Source: BOKV01 sp049289295 (GTDB lineage: Bacteria > Pseudomonadota > Alphaproteobacteria > Rhizobiales > Rhizobiaceae). Taken from it: DNA of 64,000 bases. Positions 27,836 through 36,966 of this stretch are shown piece after piece. The DNA lies in assembly GCA_049289295.1 (NCBI GenBank), contig JBATLL010000062.1:201160-265159 (forward strand), given 5' to 3'. The position numbers were made by a program, and so were the translations under genes. Every line of letters starts with the position of its first letter. The first letter of the stretch is position 1. The notes beneath the pieces are model-generated. The model saw only the letters and a program-made list of their open reading frames with translations, did no database searches and was not told the origin of the DNA.

Positions 27836-28468
27836 TCAAATTCCCTTGCCGCTCTTCACCTTGACGATCTCGATCGCCGTTTCCGGTGACCGCGCGACCT
27901 GACGCGCCACATTCTGACGCCTCACATTCGGCTTGTGGCGAAGCGTCAGCACGATCGCACCGATCATCGCAACCAGCAGGACAAGGCCCGCGACCTGGAA
28001 GAAGAAGATGTATTTCGTATAGAGGATGTCACCGAGCGCACGAATGTTGTGCACCTTGACCATGTCCGGGATCGGCTGCACCGCATCGCTCGTCGCACCG
28101 GGCGCGAAAATCCAGCTGCCGAGCACCATCAGCAATTCTGCCAGGACGATAAACCCGACCAGTCCGCCAACCGGAAGATATTGCAGAAATCCTTCGCGCA
28201 ACTCGGCGAAGTCGACATCGAGCATCATCACGACGAACAGGAACAGCACCGCGACCGCGCCGACATAGACGACGATCAGCAGCAGTGCCAGAAACTCCGC
28301 GCCCGCCAGCATGAACAGCCCCGCCGCATTGACGAAAGCCAGGATCAGGAACAGGACCGAGTGCACGGGATTGCGCGACGCAATCACCATGAAGGCCGAG
28401 GCAATCGTTACTGTGGCGAACAGATAGAAGAAGATCGCCGGTAATACCCCTGTCGAACCCATGTTCAT
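27836..28468 (-). CDS. nuoJ: NADH-quinone oxidoreductase subunit J
   Basis: Complex I membrane subunit with five predicted helices, 210 residues. The core includes ASRNPVHSVLFLILAFVNAAG and the LLIVVYVGAVAVLFLFVVMM helix, which contains the pi-bulge associated with coupling. The C-terminus (KPNVRRQNVARQVAR onward) is a hydrophilic tail. It lies between nuoI and nuoK. Confidence 0.95.
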   Translation of the reverse strand: MNMGSTGVLPAIFFYLFATVTIASAFMVIASRNPVHSVLFLILAFVNAAGLFMLAGAEFLALLLIVVYVGAVAVLFLFVVMMLDVDFAELREGFLQYLPVGGLVGFIVLAELLMVLGSWIFAPGATSDAVQPIPDMVKVHNIRALGDILYTKYIFFFQVAGLVLLVAMIGAIVLTLRHKPNVRRQNVARQVARSPETAIEIVKVKSGKGI

Positions 28469-28505
28469 TCCATCCTGTTATCTGCTGTCCTGATTGTCCT
28501 GCCGC

Positions 28506-28997
28506 TCAGCGCCAGGGCGAATCCTTGGCGATGTTGCGCGCGATCTCGCGCTCCCAGCGGTCGCCATTGGCCAGCAGTTTTTCCTTGTCGTAATACAGTT
28601 CCTCGCGCGTCTCCGTCGCGAATTCGAAATTCGGCCCCTCCACGATGGCATCGACCGGACAGGCTTCCTGGCAGAAGCCGCAATAGATGCACTTCACCAT
28701 ATCGATGTCGTAGCGGACTGTGCGCCGTGTCCCGTCATTGCGCCGTGGACCAGCTTCAATCGTGATCGCCTGTGCCGGACAGATCGCCTCGCACAATTTG
28801 CAGGCAATGCAGCGTTCCTCACCATTGGGATAGCGGCGCAACGCATGCTCGCCCCTGAAGCGCGGGCTGACCGGTCCCTTTTCGAACGGGTAGTTCACCG
28901 TGGCTTTCGGTTTGAAGAAATAGCGCATCGAAAGGACGAAGGCTGCCGCGAATTCCTTGAGAAGCAGCGACTTGGCTGCCTGTGTCAACGTGTTCAT
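28506..28997 (-). CDS. nuoI: NADH-quinone oxidoreductase subunit I
   Basis: Ferredoxin-like subunit with the two 4Fe-4S clusters N6a and N6b that pass electrons to NuoB. The motifs are CIACKLCEAICP and CIYCGFCQEACP, followed by the VDAIVEGPNFEFATETREEL tail. 163 residues from MNTLTQAAKSLLLKE; the start overlaps the nuoH stop by four bases (ATGA). Confidence 0.96.
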   Translation of the reverse strand: MNTLTQAAKSLLLKEFAAAFVLSMRYFFKPKATVNYPFEKGPVSPRFRGEHALRRYPNGEERCIACKLCEAICPAQAITIEAGPRRNDGTRRTVRYDIDMVKCIYCGFCQEACPVDAIVEGPNFEFATETREELYYDKEKLLANGDRWEREIARNIAKDSPWR

Positions 28998-30040
28998 GCT
29001 GCCCACCCCGTGATCTGGAGAACTGTCGCAACGACGAAGACCATGAACAACGATATCGGCAGGAACACTTTCCAGCCCAGGCGCATGAGCTGATCATACC
29101 GGTAGCGTGGCACGAAGGCCTTGACCATCGAGAACATGAAGAACACCGCGCAGGTCTTCAGCACGAACCAGATCACGCCTGGAACGAGGGTGAACGGCGC
29201 GACAGCAAATGGCGGCAGCCATCCGCCGAGGAACAGGATCGTCGTCAGCGCGCACATCAGGCAGATGGCGGCATACTCACCGAGCATGAACATCATGTAA
29301 GGCGTCGAGCCATATTCGACCATGAAACCGGCAACGAGTTCGGATTCAGCCTCCGGCAGGTCGAAGGGCGGCCTGTTGGTTTCCGCCAGTGCGGAAATGA
29401 AGAAGATCACGAACATCGGGAACAGTGCGAGCCAGTGCCAGTCGAGGAACGAGGCGGGCAGACCCATCATGGTTCCCACACCGTCGCTTTGCGACATCAC
29501 GATATCGCTCAGATTGAGCGATCCCACGCAAAGCAGCACCGTGATGATCACGAAGCCGATGGACACTTCATAGGAGACCATCTGCGCGGCAGAGCGCAAC
29601 GCGCCAAGGAACGCGTATTTGGAGTTGGAAGCCCAGCCGCCCATGATGATGCCGTAGACTTCAAGCGACGAAATCGCGAAAATGTAGAGAATGCCAATAT
29701 TGACGTCCGCCACCACCCAGTTCTCGTTGAACGGGATGACCGCCCAGGTTGCCAGCGCAAGAACCACCGATACCAGTGGCGCAAGCAGGAACACGGTCTT
29801 GGAGGCCGTGGCCGGAATGACCGGCTCCTTCAGCACGAACTTCAGCAGGTCGGCAAAGGACTGGAACAGGCCCCATGGGCCGACGACATTGGGACCGCGA
29901 CGCAACTGCACCGCCGCCCAGATCTTGCGGTCGGCATAAAGAACATAGGCAATGAAGATCAGCAGCGCGACCAGCAGCAGCAGGCTCTGCGCCACCATGA
30001 TTGCGCCCGGGATGACATAGCTGTCGATGAAACTTTCCAT
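28994..30040 (-). CDS. nuoH: NADH-quinone oxidoreductase subunit H
   Basis: Membrane subunit forming the quinone-entry channel with NuoB and NuoD. The 348-residue protein has eight to nine helices, with the conserved DRKIWAAVQLRRGPNVVGPW loop and the acidic loop ETNRPPFDLPEAESELVAGF. It follows nuoG after seven bases. Confidence 0.96.
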   Translation of the reverse strand: MESFIDSYVIPGAIMVAQSLLLLVALLIFIAYVLYADRKIWAAVQLRRGPNVVGPWGLFQSFADLLKFVLKEPVIPATASKTVFLLAPLVSVVLALATWAVIPFNENWVVADVNIGILYIFAISSLEVYGIIMGGWASNSKYAFLGALRSAAQMVSYEVSIGFVIITVLLCVGSLNLSDIVMSQSDGVGTMMGLPASFLDWHWLALFPMFVIFFISALAETNRPPFDLPEAESELVAGFMVEYGSTPYMMFMLGEYAAICLMCALTTILFLGGWLPPFAVAPFTLVPGVIWFVLKTCAVFFMFSMVKAFVPRYRYDQLMRLGWKVFLPISLFMVFVVATVLQITGWAA

Positions 30041-30047
30041 GATATCC

Positions 30048-32126
30048 CTATTCGGCTGCCTGCTTCATCGGGTTGGCGAACATTTGCGAGCATTCCGCCA
30101 TGACCTTGGATGCCCTTGCAATCGGGTTGGTCAGGTAGAAATCCTTCACCGGAGAAATGAATGGCTGGCCCAGCAACCTGCCGGTCTTCTTGGCCAGAGC
30201 CTTTACATCAGCCGGATCACTGGACGCAACCTCATCCAGCCTCTGCAGATGCGGATAATCGCGGAAAAGCGCGCTGCGCAACTGCTGGAGATTGTCAAAC
30301 GGCAGTGCCTGGCCAAGTTCGCCGGACAATGCCCGAAGCACGGCCCAGTCCTCGCGCGCTTCGCCGGGCGCAAAGGCTGCGCGATTGGCCATTTGTGGCC
30401 TGCCTTCGGTGTTCACATAGATGGCCGATTTTTCGGTATAGGCAGCACCTGGAAGAATCACATCGGCCCGGTGCGCCCCGGCATCGCCATGCGTACCGAC
30501 ATAGACCGTGAAGCCCTTCACGCCAGCCATGTCGATCTCATCGGCACCAAGCAGGAAAAGCACATCCATGCCGCTTGCCATGGCAGCCGTATCCTTGCCG
30601 CCCTTGCCCGGAACAAATCCGATATCCAGTCCGCCAACCCGTCCTGCGGCAGTGTGCAGGATGCTGAAGCCGTTCCAGCTGCCATCCACCGCCTTGATGT
30701 CGCTCGCCAGCTGCGCCGCAAGCCCCAGGATCGCAGCGCTGTCGGAGCGGTTGAGTGCGCCCTGCCCGATCACGATCAGCGGTTTTTTCGCCTTCTTCAA
30801 TTTCGCCAGGAACTTGTTCTTGCCTGAAACGAGGTCCGCCAGTGCCTGCGCATCCCCGCCCAGATGTTCATGCGCGTAGCGCAGGTCCTGCGCTTCGCCG
30901 ATCACGCCAACCGGATAGTCGGAAGCGCGCGAACGCTTGCGAATACGGGCATTGAGAACGCTTGCCTCGAAACGCGGATTGGAACCGATGATAACGAGCG
31001 CATCCGATTCCTCGATACCGTCTATCGTGGCATTGAACAGATAGCTCGCACGCCCCTTCGAGGGATCGAGAACCGAACCCGCCTCACGGCAATCCATGTT
31101 CGCTGAGCCAATCGCCTTCATCAGCGCTTTGGCCGCATAAAGGTCTTCGACAGCGCTGAGATCACCACCGATCACGCCAACCTTGTCCGGCGTCGTCGCC
31201 TTGATCGCCTTGGCTACCGCCGCGAATGCCTCGCTCCAGCTTGCAGGTTGCAGGCGCCCCCCCTTGCGGACATAGGGCCGATCCAGCCGCTGCGCGCCAA
31301 GGCCATCCCACACGAAACGGGTCTTGTCGGAAATCCACTCCTCATTCACCGCTTCATTGAGCCGCGGCATGATGCGCATGACCGCGGTTCCGCGCGTATC
31401 GACGCGAATGTTCGATCCAACCGCGTCCATGACATCGATGGATTCGGTCTTGCTCAACTCCCACGGCCGAGCCTTGTCCTGATAGGGGCGCGAGGTGAGC
31501 GCGCCGACCGGACACAGGTCGATGACATTGCCCTGGAGTTCGGACGTCAGCGCCTGTTCCAGATAGGTGGTGATCTCGGCATCCTCGCCACGCCCAATGA
31601 GGCCCAGTTCGGAAATGCCAGCAACTTCCGTGGTGAAGCGCACACAGCGCGTGCAATGGATGCAGCGCGTCATGCGCGTGCGCACCAGCGGTCCGATATA
31701 CTTGTCTTCCACCGCTCGCTTGTTTTCATGATAGCGGTTCTTGTCGATCCCGTAGGCCATCGCCTGGTCCTGGAGATCACATTCCCCGCCCTGGTCGCAG
31801 ATCGGGCAGTCGAGCGGGTGATTGATGAGCAGAAACTCCATCACCCCCTCGCGCGCCTTCTTGACCATCGGCGACTTCGTCAAAACGACAGGTGCCTCGC
31901 CATTGGGGCCGGGCCGCAGGTCGCGAACGCCCATCGCGCAGGAAGCCTGTGGCTTTGGTGGTCCGCCCTTCACTTCCACAAGGCACATGCGGCAATTGCC
32001 GGCGATCGACAGGCGCTCGTGATAGCAGAACCGCGGCACCTCCGCTCCCGCCTCCTCGCACGCCTGCAACAGCGTGTAGTGGTCCGGAACCTCGATCTCG
32101 TTGCCGTCTATGTTGATTTTGGCCAT
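30048..32126 (-). CDS. nuoG: NADH-quinone oxidoreductase subunit G
   Basis: Largest peripheral-arm subunit, carrying several Fe-S clusters. Visible ligand groups are the 2Fe-2S motif CYHERLSIAGNCRMC, the His/Cys cluster HPLDCPICDQGGECDLQ and the 4Fe-4S motif CIHCTRCVRF, followed by the molybdopterin-oxidoreductase-like domain. 692 residues is normal for this group. It is preceded by a 69-codon gene one base upstream. Confidence 0.96.
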   Translation of the reverse strand: MAKINIDGNEIEVPDHYTLLQACEEAGAEVPRFCYHERLSIAGNCRMCLVEVKGGPPKPQASCAMGVRDLRPGPNGEAPVVLTKSPMVKKAREGVMEFLLINHPLDCPICDQGGECDLQDQAMAYGIDKNRYHENKRAVEDKYIGPLVRTRMTRCIHCTRCVRFTTEVAGISELGLIGRGEDAEITTYLEQALTSELQGNVIDLCPVGALTSRPYQDKARPWELSKTESIDVMDAVGSNIRVDTRGTAVMRIMPRLNEAVNEEWISDKTRFVWDGLGAQRLDRPYVRKGGRLQPASWSEAFAAVAKAIKATTPDKVGVIGGDLSAVEDLYAAKALMKAIGSANMDCREAGSVLDPSKGRASYLFNATIDGIEESDALVIIGSNPRFEASVLNARIRKRSRASDYPVGVIGEAQDLRYAHEHLGGDAQALADLVSGKNKFLAKLKKAKKPLIVIGQGALNRSDSAAILGLAAQLASDIKAVDGSWNGFSILHTAAGRVGGLDIGFVPGKGGKDTAAMASGMDVLFLLGADEIDMAGVKGFTVYVGTHGDAGAHRADVILPGAAYTEKSAIYVNTEGRPQMANRAAFAPGEAREDWAVLRALSGELGQALPFDNLQQLRSALFRDYPHLQRLDEVASSDPADVKALAKKTGRLLGQPFISPVKDFYLTNPIARASKVMAECSQMFANPMKQAAE

Positions 32127-32127
32127 G

Positions 32128-32337
32128 TTAACTGGCTTTCCCGTTCAAGAATTCTACCGGCTTCGCGGCAACACCCACAATGCAAGCCTTCATCAATTTT
32201 CGCAGGCGCGCCATGGCGATGCCCGCCCAACCGTTTGCGACCTGACCGCCCGACCGCGCTGCCGAAGACAGCGCATACGCCCGAAGCTCGGTGTCGGCCA
32301 GCATTGCCCTGATCTCAAGCGGCGTTTCGCACATCAT
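32128..32337 (-). CDS. small conserved-looking protein inside the nuo operon
   Basis: A 69-residue frame from MMCETPLEIRAMLADTELRA to VAAKPVEFLNGKAS. It begins five bases after the MAPEG gene stop and ends one base before the nuoG ATG, a spacing that argues strongly for a real gene. It has no clear membrane segment or motif, only two Cys residues (Cys3 and one in MKACIVG). A TTG further upstream (32364) is an alternative start. Function unknown; small unassigned genes between nuoF and nuoG are seen in other rhizobial nuo operons. Confidence 0.65.
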   Translation of the reverse strand: MMCETPLEIRAMLADTELRAYALSSAARSGGQVANGWAGIAMARLRKLMKACIVGVAAKPVEFLNGKAS

Positions 32338-32341
32338 CCAG

Positions 32342-32767
32342 TTACACCGCCGCCATTCCGACAATTATGATCAGCGCAACTGTGGCCAGCGAACCCAGCA
32401 CATGCACGATGGTGCGCAGGCTGCCCCCCTTGCCGAGTGGCCCGCCGCGCGCATAGACAAGGGCGTACAGCACCCGTATCGCAAGGAAAGCCCACACAAG
32501 CGCTGTCAACGTCGTCGGGCCGACCCCGACCAGCATCCCCAGAACTGCCGCAATGGCGAATGGCACAATGGATTCGACGCTGTTTTCATGCGCCCGGTCC
32601 AGCCGGAAGATCAGATTTTCGTCGCCAGCCCCGGCGACCGGCCCGCCGACCAACCCGGCTGCACCCTTCATCGGCCCGACAATATTCGCGAGCACAAGCG
32701 GGATCATGCAAATCAACAACAGGCCTGCAACTGCAATTCCATAGGCTTCCATGGCAAGATCCTCCAT
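32342..32767 (-). CDS. MAPEG family membrane protein
   Basis: A 141-residue protein with four predicted membrane helices, matching the MAPEG superfamily (membrane-associated proteins in eicosanoid and glutathione metabolism). The family feature is the RxxxNxxE region, here RAHENSVESIVPFAIAAVLG, followed by RVLYALVYARG. Bacterial MAPEG proteins can be glutathione transferases or of unknown role. It is embedded between nuoF (20 bases downstream of its stop) and the 69-codon gene before nuoG, so it is almost certainly co-transcribed with complex I. Confidence 0.85.
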   Translation of the reverse strand: MEDLAMEAYGIAVAGLLLICMIPLVLANIVGPMKGAAGLVGGPVAGAGDENLIFRLDRAHENSVESIVPFAIAAVLGMLVGVGPTTLTALVWAFLAIRVLYALVYARGGPLGKGGSLRTIVHVLGSLATVALIIIVGMAAV

Positions 32768-32786
32768 CCTCGGTTACGTTCAACCG

Positions 32787-34094
32787 TTATTCAGCCGCCT
32801 GCATTACCGGCGCAACTTCGTGGGCATTACGTGAGTAGGCTTCAATCCTCGCTTCGATCTCTGGGCGGAAATGGCGGATCAGGCCCTGCACCGGCCATGC
32901 CGCAGCATCGCCCAGAGCGCAGATCGTATGGCCTTCGACCTGTTTCGAGACTTCAAGCAGCAGGTCGATCTCGCGCTTCTGCGCACGGCCATCCGCCATT
33001 CGGTCAAGAACACGCCACATCCAGCCCGTGCCCTCTCGGCATGGCGTGCACTGGCCGCAACTTTCGTGGCGATAGAAATAGGAAATGCGCGCTATTGCGC
33101 GAATAATGTCGGTGGACTGGTCCATGACGATCACTGCTGCAGTACCAAGACCTGACTGCAGCGCCCGCAAGCCGTCAAAGTCCATCGGGCAATCCATGAT
33201 CTGCTCTGCTGGAACAAGCGGAACAGACGAGCCGCCAGGAATGACCGCCTTGAGGTTCTTCCAGCCGCCACGAATACCGCCACAATGGCGATCGATCAGT
33301 TCCCTGAAAGGCACCGACATTGCTTCTTCGAACGTGCAGGGCTTGTTGACATGGCCCGACACGCAAAAAAGCTTGGTGCCCTTGTTGTTTTCCCTGCCGA
33401 ACTGCGAAAACCAGGCCGCACCCCGGCGCAGGATGGTTGGCGCGACCGCAATCGACTCGACATTGTTGACTGTCGTCGGGCAGCCATAAAGTCCGACATT
33501 GGCGGGGAATGGCGGCTTGAGACGCGGCTGGCCCTTCTTGCCTTCCAGCGATTCCAGAAGTGCGGTTTCCTCACCGCAGATATAGGCGCCTGCACCATGA
33601 TGCAGGTAGACGTCATAGTCCCAGCCATGCTTGTTGTTCTTGCCCAGAAGGCCCGCCGCATAGCATTCGTCTATGGCTGTCTGCAGCGCCTCGCGCTCAC
33701 GGATATACTCACCGCGAATGTAGATGTAGCAAGCGTGCGCCCGCATCGCGAAACCGGCAATGAGGCAACCCTCGATCAGCGTATGCGGATCGTGGCGCAT
33801 GATATCGCGGTCCTTGCAGGTGCCCGGCTCCGATTCATCGGCATTCACGACGAGATAATGCGGCCGTTCGCCCACTTCCTTCGGCATGAACGACCATTTC
33901 AGTCCGGTCGGAAAGCCTGCCCCGCCGCGCCCGCGCAGGCCCGACGCCTTCATCTCGCCGATGATCCAGTCAACGCCCTTTTCGAGGATGGCTTTCGTGC
34001 CATCCCAGTGTCCGCGTGCCATCGCACCCTTCAACGACTTGTCAAAGGTGCCGTAGATGTTGGTGAAGATGCGGTCCTTGTCCTGCAGAATCAT
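32787..34094 (-). CDS. nuoF: NADH-quinone oxidoreductase subunit F
   Basis: NADH- and FMN-binding subunit with cluster N3. The NADH-binding GLRGRGGAGFPTGLKWSFMP, FMN-binding VVNADESEPGTCKDR and the 4Fe-4S motif ESCGQCTPCREGTGW with a downstream Cys (GHTICALGDAAAWP) are all present. 435 residues is normal. It follows nuoE after 11 bases. Confidence 0.97.
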   Translation of the reverse strand: MILQDKDRIFTNIYGTFDKSLKGAMARGHWDGTKAILEKGVDWIIGEMKASGLRGRGGAGFPTGLKWSFMPKEVGERPHYLVVNADESEPGTCKDRDIMRHDPHTLIEGCLIAGFAMRAHACYIYIRGEYIREREALQTAIDECYAAGLLGKNNKHGWDYDVYLHHGAGAYICGEETALLESLEGKKGQPRLKPPFPANVGLYGCPTTVNNVESIAVAPTILRRGAAWFSQFGRENNKGTKLFCVSGHVNKPCTFEEAMSVPFRELIDRHCGGIRGGWKNLKAVIPGGSSVPLVPAEQIMDCPMDFDGLRALQSGLGTAAVIVMDQSTDIIRAIARISYFYRHESCGQCTPCREGTGWMWRVLDRMADGRAQKREIDLLLEVSKQVEGHTICALGDAAAWPVQGLIRHFRPEIEARIEAYSRNAHEVAPVMQAAE

Positions 34095-34105
34095 GTCCCG
34101 TTACC

Positions 34106-35134
34106 TCACCTGGGTTCCTTGCCGAAAACACGCACATATTCATCACGCCCGCCCTTGGCGAGCGCCTTGGCCTGCTTGACCCAGTCGTCGCGCTCGATAC
34201 GCCCTTTGAAGGAGAGTTCATCATCCACGATGGCGATGTCCTTCCTAGTCCATTTTGCAATCTGCGAAAAATGCCAGAAGCCGAGACTGTTCAGCTTCTT
34301 TTCCAGCTTCGGGCCGACACCGGAGATCATCTTGAGATCATCCGCCTTGCCTTCAGCCTTTTTCAGCCGAACCGGCCCGTCCGCCTTTGCAGGAGGCTTG
34401 GCTGGTGACTTGATCACGGCGCTTGCTGCCTTGGCAGCCGTCTTGGGCCGCGCTGCATTCGTCGGTGCCTGCGCCTTCTTCGGCGCTGCCTTCCCGGTCG
34501 CGGCCTTCGCACCCTTCACGATCATTTCGCTTTTCAGCGTGACACGACCACCTTCAGGTGCGGAATGGATGCGATCCACCTGCGGACCCGCGACAATCAT
34601 GTCGCCCTTGCCAGCTTCGAACGCATCGATGATCTCGCCAAGGCGCGCGGGCGTCAGATCTTCGTAGGTGTCCTTGAAGATCATCACCATTGGCGCATTC
34701 ACACAGGCACCCTGGCACTCGACCTCTTCCCACGACAGCGTCCCGGCCTCGTTTGTATGAAACGGTTCGGGATGGATGCGGTTCTTGCAGAGCTTGATGA
34801 GTTCGTCCGAGCCGCGCAGCATGCACGGCGTTGTGCCACAGACCTGGACATGTGCTTTCGTGCCCACCGGCTGCAACTGGAACTGTGTGTAGAAAGTTGC
34901 CACTTCCAGCACGCGAATCACCGGCATGGACAGCATCTGTGCCACATGCTCGATGGACGCCTTGGTGACCCAGCCATCCTGCTCCTGCGCCAGCATCAAG
35001 AGCGGGATGACAGCCGATTGCTCACGGCCCTTTGGATATTTGGCAATCCATTTCTTCACCTCGCCCTTCATCGCGCCCTTGAACGCGAAGCTGGCGGGTT
35101 GAACGGATGCTTCTGCCAGACGACGAACGGACAT
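34106..35134 (-). CDS. nuoE: NADH-quinone oxidoreductase subunit E with C-terminal HhH extension
   Basis: The first roughly 200 residues are normal NuoE with the 2Fe-2S cluster N1a ligands in CGTTPCMLRGSDELIKLC and VECQGACVNAPM. An Ala/Lys/Pro-rich linker (about 215-262) leads to a helix-hairpin-helix-like domain at about 263-326 beginning KADDLKMISGVGPKLEKKLN, making the protein 342 residues instead of about 170-220. Long NuoE forms with this tail are known in Rhizobiales. The tail is close in sequence to that of ribosomal protein S2 here. The start shares one base with the nuoD stop. Confidence 0.96.
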   Translation of the reverse strand: MSVRRLAEASVQPASFAFKGAMKGEVKKWIAKYPKGREQSAVIPLLMLAQEQDGWVTKASIEHVAQMLSMPVIRVLEVATFYTQFQLQPVGTKAHVQVCGTTPCMLRGSDELIKLCKNRIHPEPFHTNEAGTLSWEEVECQGACVNAPMVMIFKDTYEDLTPARLGEIIDAFEAGKGDMIVAGPQVDRIHSAPEGGRVTLKSEMIVKGAKAATGKAAPKKAQAPTNAARPKTAAKAASAVIKSPAKPPAKADGPVRLKKAEGKADDLKMISGVGPKLEKKLNSLGFWHFSQIAKWTRKDIAIVDDELSFKGRIERDDWVKQAKALAKGGRDEYVRVFGKEPR

Positions 35135-36327
35135 TAACGGTCCACCTCCCCGAACACGATATCGAGCGACCCTAGAACGGCCGACACGTCGGCAAGAAGG
35201 TGCCCCTTGCCCATGAAATCAAGCGCTGAAAGATGTGCAAAGCCCGGGGCCCGCAACTTGCAGCGATAAGGCTTGTTGCTGCCATCCGAGACGAGATAGA
35301 CGCCAAACTCGCCCTTCGGTGCCTCGACTGCGCAATAGACCTCGCCAGCGGGAACCTTGAAACCTTCGGTGTAGAGTTTGAAATGATGGATCAGCGCTTC
35401 CATCGAGCGCTTCATTTCACCCCGCTTCGGCGGCACGACCTTGTTGTCGTCTGCCGAAACCGGCCCCTTGCCTTCCGGCTTGTTCAACTCGCTTATACAC
35501 TGGCGCATGATGCGCACGGACTGGCGCATTTCTTCCATGCGGATCAGATAGCGGTCATAGCAATCGCCATTCTTGCCGATGGGAATGTCGAATTCCATCT
35601 CGTCATAGCATTCATAGGGCTGCGCCTTGCGCAGATCCCAGGCAGCACCCGAGCCGCGAACCATGACACCGGACATGCCCCAGGCCCAGGCGTCTTCGAT
35701 GCTGATGACGCCGATATCGACATTGCGCTGCTTGAAGATGCGATTGGGTGTGAGCAGCGCATCCAGATCGGCGACCGTCTGCAGAAACGGCTCGCACCAT
35801 GCCTCGATATCGTCGATCAGTTCCTGCGGCAGGTCCTGGTGAACACCGCCCGGGCGGAAGAAGGCTGCGTGCATGCGCGCACCGCAGGCGCGTTCATAAA
35901 ACACCATCAGCCGTTCGCGCTCTTCAAAACCCCACAACGGTGGCGTCAGCGCGCCAACATCAAGCGCCTGCGTCGTGATGTTGAGCAGGTGCGAAAGGAT
36001 GCGGCCGATCTCGCTGTAGAGCACGCGGATGAGCTGTCCGCGCCGCGGCACTTCGATGCCGGAAAGCTTCTCTATCGCGCGGCAAAAGGCATGTTCCTGG
36101 TTCATCGGCGCGACATAGTCGAGCCGGTCGAAATAGGGCACGGCCTGCAAATAGGTCTTGTATTCGATCAGCTTTTCAGTGCCGCGATGCAAAAGTCCGA
36201 TATGCGGGTCGACGCGTTCGACCACCTCGCCATCGAGCTCGAGCACGAGGCGAAGGACACCGTGGGCAGCCGGATGCTGCGGGCCGAAGTTGATGTTGAA
36301 GTTTCGAACCGAATGCTCGTTCATCAT
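35134..36327 (-). CDS. nuoD: NADH-quinone oxidoreductase subunit D
   Basis: Complex I 49-kDa subunit, which forms the quinone site with NuoB. 397 residues with the conserved NINFGPQHPAAHGVLRLVLE start, RGTEKLIEYKTYLQAVPYFDRLDY and the quinone-site His and Tyr regions, plus HPGGVHQDLP in the middle as RPGGVHQDLP. Its start overlaps nuoC by four bases. Confidence 0.96.
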   Translation of the reverse strand: MMNEHSVRNFNINFGPQHPAAHGVLRLVLELDGEVVERVDPHIGLLHRGTEKLIEYKTYLQAVPYFDRLDYVAPMNQEHAFCRAIEKLSGIEVPRRGQLIRVLYSEIGRILSHLLNITTQALDVGALTPPLWGFEERERLMVFYERACGARMHAAFFRPGGVHQDLPQELIDDIEAWCEPFLQTVADLDALLTPNRIFKQRNVDIGVISIEDAWAWGMSGVMVRGSGAAWDLRKAQPYECYDEMEFDIPIGKNGDCYDRYLIRMEEMRQSVRIMRQCISELNKPEGKGPVSADDNKVVPPKRGEMKRSMEALIHHFKLYTEGFKVPAGEVYCAVEAPKGEFGVYLVSDGSNKPYRCKLRAPGFAHLSALDFMGKGHLLADVSAVLGSLDIVFGEVDR

Positions 36328-36956
36328 TTCGACGCCTTTTCCGCACCGACATCTTCATTCGCCAGCACACGGTCCGGACCGGCCCATGGGCTCTCGAAAT
36401 CGAAATTCCTGAATTCCTGTCGCAGTTCGACCGGCTCGTACACCACCCGCTTGGCTTCATCGTCGTAGCGCGCCTCGACATAGCCGGTGAGCGGGAAGTC
36501 GCGGCGCTGCGGGTGCCCCTCGAAACCGTAGTCGGTAAGGATGCGGCGCAGGTCGGGATGGCCGGTAAACAGGATGCCATACATGTCCCAGCATTCACGC
36601 TCGAACCAGTCAGCGCCGGGATAGATGGACGTGGCGCTGGCAATCGGTGTCATCTCGTCGGTCGAAACCTTGACGCGGATGCGCGAATTGAGCCGTGGCG
36701 AAAGCAGGTGATAGACAACCTCGAAACGGTCCGTGCGTTCGGGGTAATCGACCCCGCAAATATCGATGATGTTCCAGAAGGCCATCTTCGAATCATCGCG
36801 AAGGAAGCGCAGCGTCGAGATGAGGTCATCGCGCCCGACGATAATTGTCAGTTCCCGGTTCGCCATGGAATAGGAAAGAACCTTGTCGCCAAGCCGCCCT
36901 TCCAGGGTGGTTCTGATTTCGCCGAGCATGTCGAGCATTTCTGCAAAGTCGGTCAT
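36324..36956 (-). CDS. nuoC: NADH-quinone oxidoreductase subunit C
   Basis: Complex I 30-kDa subunit in the connecting module, 210 residues. The family signature is ERECWDMYGILFTGHPDLRR followed by ILTDYGFEGHPQRRDFPLTG, and the C-terminus matches the rhizobial form (QEFRNFDFESPWAG). It is a separate gene from nuoD here, not fused as in E. coli. Confidence 0.96.
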   Translation of the reverse strand: MTDFAEMLDMLGEIRTTLEGRLGDKVLSYSMANRELTIIVGRDDLISTLRFLRDDSKMAFWNIIDICGVDYPERTDRFEVVYHLLSPRLNSRIRVKVSTDEMTPIASATSIYPGADWFERECWDMYGILFTGHPDLRRILTDYGFEGHPQRRDFPLTGYVEARYDDEAKRVVYEPVELRQEFRNFDFESPWAGPDRVLANEDVGAEKASK

Positions 36957-36966
36957 GTCTCTTTCC

